From Flavobacterium sp. ENC (GTDB lineage Bacteria; Bacteroidota; Bacteroidia; Flavobacteriales; Flavobacteriaceae), in contig NZ_JAJMOY010000002.1 of NCBI RefSeq assembly GCF_020991415.1, positions 496,001 through 560,000 of the forward strand: 64,000 nt of DNA, written 5' to 3'. A model generated the notes under the pieces. It was not told the DNA's origin. It saw only the letters and a program-made list of their open reading frames with translations, and searched no databases. Position 1 is the stretch's first letter. Each line of letters opens with the position of its first letter. The translations under genes and the position numbers were made by a program. Of the stretch, positions 19,301 through 28,200 are shown one piece after another.

Positions 19301-22300
19301 TAAAAACCTACAATGTCTTACTGCAAGAAAAGGAAATCAGCTTCCCGGAATTAAACATTCAGTATAAAGATTATGCAGTATGGCTGAAGGAAGAACTTCA
19401 AAATGAAAGACAGCAAGAATCAAAAGAATATTGGCTGGCACAATTTGCAGGAGAACTGCCCGTATTAGAGTTGCCGGGATTTAATGCCCGTCCGTTAGTA
19501 CAAACCTATAATGGAGATACGATCAGCCATCAGTTTTCGAATGCTTTTCTGGAACGTTTAAAAGGGTTTTCAAAGCAGCATGATGTGACTTTGTTTATGA
19601 CTTTAATGGCCGGTATTAATGTCCTGTTGAACAGGTACACCGGTCAGAACGACATTATAATAGGAACCCCGATCGCGGGAAGAGAGCATCCGGATCTGGA
19701 AAATCAAATGGGATTGTATCTGAACACGCTTGCGATTCGAACGCAATTAAAAGAAGAAAGCAACTTTCTGGATGTCCTAACACTGCAAAAAGAGACGCTG
19801 TTAAGCGCCTACGACCATCAAAATTACCCTTTTGATGAATTAGTCGGAGAACTGAACTTAAAGAGAGATACCAGCCGTTCCGTTTTATTTGATGTGCTCG
19901 TAGTGCTGCAAAACCAGGAACAGTTAAACAACCTTAATACGGAAGTACTCATTGACCTGGAAATAAGCAAGTACGAGTTTAAAAGTAAAACCTCGCAATT
20001 TGATGTTAGTTTCATTTTCGTAGAGAAAGAAGGGCTGGATCTTAGAATTGAATACAATACCGATATCTACGATGGTTACCTGATCGAAAGAATGTTCGGT
20101 CATTTTGAAAATTTGATGCTGAAAACTTTAGCACAGCCTGAAATACAGATTCAGGAAGTCGATTATCTGACTCAGGAAGAAAAAAATCACCTGCTGTTTG
20201 ATCTGAACAATACAGTTATCGAATATCCGTCAGGCAAAACCGTACTGGATTTATTTGAGGAACAGGTAGCGAAAACCCCGAATAATATTGCCATCGTATT
20301 TGAAGACACCCAATTGACTTACAAAGAACTGGACGAGCAATCCAGTCAATTGGCCACTTATCTGACGCATAATTACGCCATTGAAGCCGATGATTTGGTA
20401 GGAATCATACTCGAAAGAAGCGAGCGAATGATCGTTTCTATTTTCGGGATCTTAAAATCAGGCGGCGCTTATGTGCCTATGGATGTAAATTATCCGCAGG
20501 AAAGAGTCGATTTTATCACAAGCGATGCGAAGCTGAAACTGAGCATCAATGAGACTGAATTTGCTAAATTTAAGTCCGTTCAGGAGGCTTACCCAACTAC
20601 AACGCCTGAGCGTGGGGATTTAGTAAATCATTTGGCGTATTGTATCTATACTTCAGGATCTACTGGGAATCCAAAAGGCGTACTGAACCATCATGCAGGC
20701 CTGTACAATCGCCTGGTCTGGATGAAAGACTACCTCAAAGTCGAAGAGAAAGAAGTTTTTCTTCAGAAAACCCCTTACACCTTTGATGTTTCGGTTTGGG
20801 AATTGATTTTGCCTTTCCTTACCGGAAGTTCACTTGTGATTGCCAAACCCGAAGGACATAAAGATGTGGCTTATTTACAGGATATCATCAGTAAAAAACA
20901 AGTTTCAATCGTGCATTTCGTGCCTTCAATGCTGGGTGTTTTCCTTTTGGATGCAGACAGCAAAAAAGGCCAAAGTTTATCCCATATTGTATGCAGTGGC
21001 GAAGAATTGCCGGCCCTTATGGCGCAGGAATGCAAGGAAAAATTCGTAAAAGCAAAACTGCACAACCTCTACGGCCCTACAGAAGCGGCTATTGATGTAA
21101 CCGCTATCAACCTAAGCGAAATTGACGTTTTAAAAGAAGGCGTAAGTATCGGTAAACCCATTGCCAACACCAGTATCTATATCGTCAACAATTCACTTGG
21201 ACTGCAGCCTTTTGGGGTACCGGGAGAGCTATTGATCTCGGGGATACAGGTGGCCCGAGGCTATCTGAACCTTCCGGAGCTTACGCAAGACCGCTTTATC
21301 GCCGATCCGTTCCGGGCAGGGTATCAGGTGTACCGCACCGGAGATATTGCCCAATGGAAACCCGACGGTTCCATTCATTATATGGGAAGAATCGACAATC
21401 AGGTTAAAATCAGGGGGAACAGGATTGAACTGGGAGAGGTTGAAAATGCCATCATGATGTATGGCGGCATCCAGCAGGCCGTAGCAACTCCTAAAGAAGT
21501 AAACGGAGAAAAAGTATTGGTAGCCTATTATCTTTTAGAAAGAGGAACCGAAATAGACAAAGCAGCCATGCGTGCGTATTTGCAGGGAAAACTTCCGGAA
21601 TATATGGTACCGGGCTTTTATGTAGTACTCGAAACCTTACCAATGACTTCCAGCGGAAAAGTTGACCGCAAAGCCTTACCGGGCATAGGAGGCGATGACC
21701 TTATCCGTGGTGAATATGTTGCACCGCGCAATCCAACAGAAGAAAAACTGGCTGTGATCTGGCAGGATATTCTGGGCATAGATAAAGTGGGAATTACCGA
21801 TAATTTTTTCGAATTGGGAGGTGATTCCATACGCGCCATACGAATTTTAGCCAAAATCAATAAAGAGCTTCATATCAATTATAAACTGGCCGATATCTAC
21901 GCTTTGCCGTCTATCGAAAAATTATTGGCTATAGCAACAGAACGAACAGCAAGCGAGATTCCGGCGGCCATCAAAGCTGAAGTGGAAGCAGAATTTGAAA
22001 AACTGGAACAAGAATTCAATCCGTATGCGTTTTTTGAAGAGCGACAATTTCTTCAGGAAAACAAAGAAGATCCACAACATTTGAATGTTCCATTTTCGGA
22101 AGAAAAAATTGTTTCTATTTATCCGATGAGTGATATCGAATTGGGAATGCTGTTTGGTTCGCTCGCCACTAGAAATAAGGGAGTGTATCACGATCAGTTC
22201 GTCTTTCCATTGCCAACAGCGCACTTTGACAGGGAAGCATTTGTACAGGCCATTTCGATTTTAACTGAAAAGCATGAAATCCTCAGAACAGCGTATAATA

Positions 22301-25245
22301 TTGAAAAATACAGTAGCCCCGTACATCTTGTTTATGAAAAAACAGCTGTCCGCTTAGCATATGAAGATGTTTCGGCAAATCCGCAGGAGGAAATTTATTC
22401 GATAATAAATGACTTTATGGTACAGGAAAGAACTCATAATTCTTTTGTGACTTCAGAACCGGGTTTATGGAGGATGAAAATTTATAAAACTGCCGAAAAA
22501 GAATACAGCCTGCTTTTTCAATTCCACCATGCCATACTGGATGGATGGAGCGTGGCTTCGTTAATGACAGAACTGAACAACATTTACCTTTCTGTTTTAG
22601 AAAATAAGGAAGCAGCCACAACGCAACTGGCGCTGACTTATAAAGATTATGTTTTTGAGCAGCATTGCATCAAAAAGAATGAGAAGTACAATGATTTCTG
22701 GAAAGAAAACCTAAGCGACTATAAAAAGCTGGATATTTTTACGGAAGAGCATTTTTCAAAACGACATGATTTTACAATAGAGGGAGCATTGTATGATTCG
22801 GTACTCCAATTTAGCCAGGGCCACGGTTTAAGTTTAAAAACAATAGCTTTTGCCACTTATTTGTACACTTTAAAAACCCTGACCTACGAGGACGATATCA
22901 CTGTAGGCCTGGTAACCAGCGGCAGGCCTTTACAGGAAGATGCAGATAAAATATTGGGCTGTTTCCTGAACACGATTCCTTTCAGAATTAAGGAAACAAA
23001 AGGAACTGCAATATCTTTTACAGAAAAGATCAATGAATTGCTAACCCTTCAAAAACAGTTTGAAAGAATCAGTCTGAATGAATTGCAAACCCGTTTTTCC
23101 GTAAACAAAAAAGGAGAAAACCCATTTTTTGATACCCATTTTAATTACATCGATTTTCATATTTATGATGATCTGAAGGTACAGAATAATGAAAAAGTAA
23201 GCGAATTTAGATTTGCAGCTCTCAACTTTGAAGCGACAAATACGTTTCTGGATTTAAATATTCGTCCGGTCGCAAACGGTATCAAAGCATCGTGGAATCA
23301 GCAAAGAGCCTTAAAATACGGTTTAACGATAGAGCAACTGCAGGAATATTACACTAACTTTTTATCCACGCTAGTCAATTCGGGTGATGCGGTTTTAAAA
23401 AATGAATCTGTTCTGCCGGAATCAGAGCTGCAAAATTTGCTCTACGAGCTGAATAATACCACAATCGAATACCCTTCAGGCAAAACCGTACTGGATTTAT
23501 TTGAGGAACAGGTAGCGAAAACCCCGAATAATATTGCCATCGTATTTGAAGACACCCAATTGACTTACAAAGAACTGGACGAGCAATCCAGTCAATTGGC
23601 GGGGTATCTGACGCATAATTACGCCATTGAAGCCGATGATCTGGTGGGAATCATACTCGAAAGAAGTGAGCGAATGATCGTTTCTATTTTCGGGATCTTA
23701 AAATCAGGCGGCGCTTATGTGCCTATGGATGTGCATTATCCGCAGGAAAGAGTTGATTTTATCACAAGCGATGCAAAACTGAAGCTGAGCATCGACGAGG
23801 CTGAATTTGCCAAATTTAAGTCCGTTCAGGATGGCTATCCAACCACAACGCCTGAGCGTGGGGATTTAGTAAATCATTTGGCGTATTGTATCTATACTTC
23901 AGGATCTACTGGGAATCCAAAAGGCGTCCTGAACCATCATGCAGGCCTGTACAATCGTTTGGTCTGGATGAAAGACTACCTGAAAGTGGCAGAGAAAGAA
24001 GTTTTTCTTCAGAAAACGCCTTATACCTTTGATGTTTCCGTTTGGGAGCTGATTTTACCTTTCCTTACCGGAAGTTCACTTGTGATTGCCAAACCCGAAG
24101 GACATAAAGATGTGGTTTATTTACAGGACATCATCAGTAAAAAACAAGTTTCAATCGTGCATTTCGTGCCTTCGATGCTGGGTGTTTTCCTTTTGGATGC
24201 AGACAGCGAAAAAGGCCAAAGTTTAGCCCATATCGTTTGCAGTGGCGAAGAATTGCCGGCGCTTATGGCGCAGGAATGCAAGGAAAAATTCGTAAAAGCA
24301 AAACTGCACAACCTCTATGGCCCTACAGAAGCGGCTATTGATGTGACCGCAATAAACCTAAGCGAAATTGATGTTTTAAAAGAGGGAGTAAGTATCGGTA
24401 AACCCATCGCCAACACCAGTATCTATATCGTCAACAATTCACTTGGCCTGCAGCCTTTTGGGGTACCGGGAGAGCTATTGATTTCCGGGATACAGGTGGC
24501 CCGAGGCTATCTGAACCTTCCGGAGCTTACACAAGACCGCTTTATCGCCGATCCTTTCCGGGCAGGGTATCAGGTGTATCGCACCGGAGATATCGCCCAA
24601 TGGAAACCCGACGGTTCCATTCATTATATGGGAAGAATCGATAATCAGGTTAAAATCAGGGGGAACAGGATTGAACTGGGAGAGGTTGAAAACGCCATCA
24701 TGGCGTATGGAGGCATCCAGCAGGCCGTAGCAACCCCTAAAGAAGTAAACGGAGAAAAAGTATTGGTAGCCTATTATCTTTTGGAAAGAGGCGTGGAAAT
24801 AGACAAAGCAGCCATGCGTGCGTATTTGCAGGGAAAACTTCCGGAATATATGGTACCGGGCTTTTATGTAGTACTCGAAACCTTACCGATGACTTCCAGC
24901 GGAAAAGTCGACCGCAAAGCCTTACCGGGCATAGGAGGCGATGACCTTATCCGTGGTGAATATGTTGCACCGCGCAATCCAACAGAAGATAAACTGGCCA
25001 CCATCTGGCAGGATATTCTGGGTATAGGTCAGGTAGGAATTACCGATAATTTTTTCGAATTGGGAGGCACTTCTTTTCAGCTGATCAAATTGCAAAAAAT
25101 GATTGAATTGTTGTGGCCCGACAAGATGGTGATTTCGGATTTATTTGAATTTAATTCGATAAAAGACATTGCCGTCTTTATCACTAGAGATTCAGGTGAA
25201 ACCGACTTAGAAGAGAAAGACGAGATGAAATTTTTTGAAATTTAA
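16378..25245 (+). CDS. NRPS-1: C-lobe remnant-A-T-C-A-T-C-A-T (predicted Tyr/Phe, Ser, Ser)
   Basis: 2955-residue three-module synthetase. Residues 1-230 match only the C-terminal lobe of a condensation domain and lack HHxxxDG. A1 is at about 245-735, T1 near 766 (GGHSL), C2 at about 820-1265 (HHIIGDG), A2 at about 1286-1765, T2 near 1813 (GGDSI), C3 at about 1910-2350 (HHAILDG; starts YPMSDIELGMLF), A3 at about 2366-2850 and T3 near 2895 (GGTSF). Specificity residues read against GrsA are A1 DASTIAAVC(K), Tyr- or Phe-like, and A2 and A3 both DVWHVSLID(K), Ser. A2 and A3 are almost identical in DNA as well, marking a recent copy. The C-terminus is acidic (TDLEEKDEMKFFEI). No epimerase domain is present although C3 resembles the D-specific type. 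The PKS/NRPS gene starts 12 bases downstream. Confidence 0.95.
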   Translation: MDKSAVSNNFYLVTKYWKKKTAGRDQVHRLQDKENSLPSVTIKAGELNYFNKLTNGNPIAQATVLNAVYSFLLKKLSPEFDGYVVSDYKGQSHPLLFSFPEDLNSSFKEYLQKVKTEILETLQYSDFNRDDFPEKVGFKEVSIFSNYSIDINKVNTLACKGISFSIKINEKEDIEITVSYLADFVKKTIVEYLVQQFQQFIVNLENNIAVSLSEYELLSESEKKQLLVDFNATDAAYPEEKTIVALFEEQVAKTPDNVAVVFKESKLTYSELNKKANQLAHYISSNHTLNKGDIVGVFLPKSDNGIIALLAILKLGAVYLPIDTHYPQERIDYLIKDSGLKLLITDNVGDFSTCETIALPSVAFDRNSDENSNTAISPKDLAYVIYTSGSTGHPKGVMIEHTSNINMALDQIKFFDVRKEDKIVWFASVAFDASISEIMMSLYSGATLCIPTEEVIKDQDQFIRFLKETNATVVTFPPSYLGLLSEEDISGLRCVITAGEPANPTKAIAVVKSGIEYYNAYGPTECAVCVSMYKLSEKDFDKTVIPIGKPISNTKIYILDEALLPVPIGVAGKIYVSGAGVGRGYLNKPELTQEKFTANPFQTGDRMYDTGDLGCWLPDGNIEFLGRKDFQVKIRGYRIELGEIENTILQYSDALKQVVVEVKENHHEKVLAAYLVSSTPINKSELRSFLQNALPDYLVPGFYIALDQLPLTPNGKIDRKALPDISSEDVIRKTYVAPQNETEKSLAAIWEEVLGVEKIGITDNFFELGGHSLIIAQVINRTHKQLGKTVSFKTFFTSPSIAELSRHLQENSYLAIPKAPGAQSYPLTASQKRLWILSQLDGGTLAYNMPATVKLTGTVDAEKFEESFRLLLRRHEILRTAFRATEEGEVEQYIVPAEQVNFTIAEKDFSSEENKHEAIAGYLLHTNSQPFNLETAPLVRASLIKVKEDEYVFFLSLHHIIGDGWSIELLIAEVVKTYNVLLQEKEISFPELNIQYKDYAVWLKEELQNERQQESKEYWLAQFAGELPVLELPGFNARPLVQTYNGDTISHQFSNAFLERLKGFSKQHDVTLFMTLMAGINVLLNRYTGQNDIIIGTPIAGREHPDLENQMGLYLNTLAIRTQLKEESNFLDVLTLQKETLLSAYDHQNYPFDELVGELNLKRDTSRSVLFDVLVVLQNQEQLNNLNTEVLIDLEISKYEFKSKTSQFDVSFIFVEKEGLDLRIEYNTDIYDGYLIERMFGHFENLMLKTLAQPEIQIQEVDYLTQEEKNHLLFDLNNTVIEYPSGKTVLDLFEEQVAKTPNNIAIVFEDTQLTYKELDEQSSQLATYLTHNYAIEADDLVGIILERSERMIVSIFGILKSGGAYVPMDVNYPQERVDFITSDAKLKLSINETEFAKFKSVQEAYPTTTPERGDLVNHLAYCIYTSGSTGNPKGVLNHHAGLYNRLVWMKDYLKVEEKEVFLQKTPYTFDVSVWELILPFLTGSSLVIAKPEGHKDVAYLQDIISKKQVSIVHFVPSMLGVFLLDADSKKGQSLSHIVCSGEELPALMAQECKEKFVKAKLHNLYGPTEAAIDVTAINLSEIDVLKEGVSIGKPIANTSIYIVNNSLGLQPFGVPGELLISGIQVARGYLNLPELTQDRFIADPFRAGYQVYRTGDIAQWKPDGSIHYMGRIDNQVKIRGNRIELGEVENAIMMYGGIQQAVATPKEVNGEKVLVAYYLLERGTEIDKAAMRAYLQGKLPEYMVPGFYVVLETLPMTSSGKVDRKALPGIGGDDLIRGEYVAPRNPTEEKLAVIWQDILGIDKVGITDNFFELGGDSIRAIRILAKINKELHINYKLADIYALPSIEKLLAIATERTASEIPAAIKAEVEAEFEKLEQEFNPYAFFEERQFLQENKEDPQHLNVPFSEEKIVSIYPMSDIELGMLFGSLATRNKGVYHDQFVFPLPTAHFDREAFVQAISILTEKHEILRTAYNIEKYSSPVHLVYEKTAVRLAYEDVSANPQEEIYSIINDFMVQERTHNSFVTSEPGLWRMKIYKTAEKEYSLLFQFHHAILDGWSVASLMTELNNIYLSVLENKEAATTQLALTYKDYVFEQHCIKKNEKYNDFWKENLSDYKKLDIFTEEHFSKRHDFTIEGALYDSVLQFSQGHGLSLKTIAFATYLYTLKTLTYEDDITVGLVTSGRPLQEDADKILGCFLNTIPFRIKETKGTAISFTEKINELLTLQKQFERISLNELQTRFSVNKKGENPFFDTHFNYIDFHIYDDLKVQNNEKVSEFRFAALNFEATNTFLDLNIRPVANGIKASWNQQRALKYGLTIEQLQEYYTNFLSTLVNSGDAVLKNESVLPESELQNLLYELNNTTIEYPSGKTVLDLFEEQVAKTPNNIAIVFEDTQLTYKELDEQSSQLAGYLTHNYAIEADDLVGIILERSERMIVSIFGILKSGGAYVPMDVHYPQERVDFITSDAKLKLSIDEAEFAKFKSVQDGYPTTTPERGDLVNHLAYCIYTSGSTGNPKGVLNHHAGLYNRLVWMKDYLKVAEKEVFLQKTPYTFDVSVWELILPFLTGSSLVIAKPEGHKDVVYLQDIISKKQVSIVHFVPSMLGVFLLDADSEKGQSLAHIVCSGEELPALMAQECKEKFVKAKLHNLYGPTEAAIDVTAINLSEIDVLKEGVSIGKPIANTSIYIVNNSLGLQPFGVPGELLISGIQVARGYLNLPELTQDRFIADPFRAGYQVYRTGDIAQWKPDGSIHYMGRIDNQVKIRGNRIELGEVENAIMAYGGIQQAVATPKEVNGEKVLVAYYLLERGVEIDKAAMRAYLQGKLPEYMVPGFYVVLETLPMTSSGKVDRKALPGIGGDDLIRGEYVAPRNPTEDKLATIWQDILGIGQVGITDNFFELGGTSFQLIKLQKMIELLWPDKMVISDLFEFNSIKDIAVFITRDSGETDLEEKDEMKFFEI

Positions 25246-25257
25246 AACAAAACGATT

Positions 25258-28200
25258 ATGGATATTGCATTAATTGGAGTTAGTATAAAATATGCTGATA
25301 TAACAAGCCTGCAAGAGTTTGCAGACGTTATAAGAAATAATAGTATTTGTGTAAAGCAACCCACAAAAGAAAGAATCTTATATTCTAAGATAGATCCAAA
25401 AGAAAAGTACCATCCGTATGGCTATCTGGACAGAGCCGATCTCTTTGACCATGAATTCTTTAATTTGTCAAAAGGAGAAGCCAATACAATCGATCCCGGA
25501 CACAGAATGATCCTGGAAGGTGTCTGTACGGCCATTGAAAACAGCGGTTATGATCTGGATTATATCGCATCGCAAAACACCGGATTGTTTACCACCACGC
25601 AAACGGGGCTTTATAATTTATTGTACCAATCCGAAAACAAAGGATTGGATTTTATAGGCAGTTTGCCTTCAATAGGCGGTGGAAGAGTGGCGAATATCCT
25701 CAATATCAGAGGGCCGGTAATGAACATCGATACGGCCTGTTCGTCGTCTTTGGTTGCCATTCATGAAGCCGTACAGAACATAAGACGAGGCGAAATTGAC
25801 TTAGGAATCGTAGCAGGTTCACGCTTGTTATTTCTGTTTAATGAAGCCGATAGTTTTGAAAAAGATGCCATCATGTCTACCGACGGGATGTGCAGGGCTT
25901 TTGATGAAGAAGCTTCAGGAACAGCAGGAGGAGAGGGTATCGCGGTGGTTATTCTGAAAAGGTTAGACCATGCTATAAGAGATAATGATACTATTTTATC
26001 AGTGATAAAAGGATCAGCAATTAATAATGACGGAAGCAGTTCGAATAGTATAACAGCGCCCAGTCCGGTGGCCCAAAAGAATGTTATTCTAAACGCCTGC
26101 AAAAACGCCAATATTCCTGTGAACAGTGTAGGATATATAGAAACCCACGGTACAGGAACCAAATTGGGAGATCCTATAGAATATAAAGGGATAAAAGATG
26201 CTTTTTCGAGCACTAATGAAGCCTATTCAGTTCGTTTAGGGACTTTAAAACCCAATATCGGCCATCTCGATAATATGTCGGGATTATTTGGATTCATAAA
26301 AGCAGCTCTTGTATTAAAGGAAAAAGAATTTTTTCCGCTGGCCAATTTTAATACGGTAAATAAATTTATAGAAGAAGATCCGAATATTCTTTTGCAAAAA
26401 GAGGGAGCCAAATGGCAGACCAATCAGATAAGAAGGGCAGGAGTGAGTTCGTTCGGCCTGAGTGGTACCAATGCACATATTATTCTGGAGGAATATAAAG
26501 CAACTGCTGCAACGACTTCAAATACAGCTACTAATAACTGGTTTAAAATCGCTGCAAAAAGCAAAAATGCCTTAAAAGAGTACATCGACAGTATTCATAA
26601 TTTTATTTCAGAAACGACTCCCATAGAGGATCTGGCGTATACTTTAAACACCGGCAGAAAAGACTATAAATACCGGCTGGCAGTATCGGGTAATACAATT
26701 GCTGGAATAAAAAAATCGCTTTTAAACCAAAAAGAGAATGATGAAATTACTACAGCAAAATATACCAAAATCGCTTTATTGTATCTCTCTGATGCCGTTC
26801 CAAATGTTGAAAATTTCTTAAAATGCAGCCAATTTAAAGAGGTGTTCCTGAACCTGCAAAAAGAGATTGACAACAATCAGACAGATTTTGCGGTATCACA
26901 AACGCTGGCATTCCAGGTTTCTTTATTCAGATACCTGTCGGCAAAAGGATTTAACGTAAACCAGCTGATTTGTAATGGTACTATTGCTAAAGCTTCCAAA
27001 GAAATAATTGAAGGTAAAAGTATCATTTCTAAAGATCTGAATTTTAATGAAGCGTTCAGTTTAGACTTGGAAAAATTAAAAGTACTGGCCAAAAACTGTG
27101 CGGATAACAACATATTGTTAGTCGTAGTTGGGAACAACACCCATTCCATGCCGGGTATTCTTTCAGCATTAAAAGAAGAACAGGTTCCGGGCATAGATGT
27201 ATTGAAAATCATGGACTGCAATAACTGGAATTTGTTGTGGAGTACCCTTTACAATAACGGTTTAGAATTTAACTGGAAAGGATTTTACAGCAGCGAAGTG
27301 TTCAAAAAAGTGACTGCGCCAACGTATCCGTTTGAAAAAATATCCTGTTGGAATGAACATAAAAATCCGTTGTTTTTTAATACCCTGAATCAAAAAACAG
27401 CGATCGAAGAACCAAAACTTAGTATTGAAAATCTAAGCGAGGAAGAAATTGTCGTGAGTATTTTAAAAGAAATTTTAAAAAATGATAACCTAAGCCTCAC
27501 GGACGATTTTTTTGAATTAGGCGGAAATTCAATTGTAGGCGTTCAGTTTATAAACAGGGTTAATGAACTGTTTGGCATCACCATACACTTTGATGCGCTG
27601 TTTGAATGCTACGAAATCAATGAAATTGTAACGCTTATAAAAGAGGCAATCGGGGAAAAAAGCAAAAATACTTTTGAAGTACTTCCCCTAAAAGGAGAAT
27701 TGATTTTTGAAACCCTTGAGGCTTCCAACTCACAACAAAGAATGTGGATTGAATCTCTAGTAGATCCGTCGATGCAATCAATTTACAATATCACTTTAAG
27801 CTACAACACCAAAGGAAATCTGGATATTGACGTTTTTAAAGAAACCGTACAGGAATTAATCCGCAAACATGCCTGCCTGCGGTCGACTTTTTTCACAGAT
27901 GAAGACGGCACCATCCAGCAGCGCATAAAGGAAATTCACAATATAGCTATTGATAATTATTTTGCTTTTTATTCGAATAATGATTCTCTTATTCCTGAGG
28001 AAAAAGCGAAAGAAATTCAAAACGTCACCTTTGATTTAGAACACGGCCCCTTGTTTCAGGCTGCTGTGCTTCAGCATGATGAAAGCAATTATAAACTACT
28101 CTTTGTTTTTCACCACATTATTTTTGATGGCTGGTCTACGGGAGTTTTTATAAAAGATTTTGTGACGGTTTACCAGCAAATCTTAAGCAGGGCCTATGTT

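Noticed and set aside
21800..22110. Epimerase domain after T2 of NRPS-1
   Set aside because: Only a linker of about 100 residues precedes C3; there is no room for a 400-residue epimerase and no second HHxxxDG before C3.
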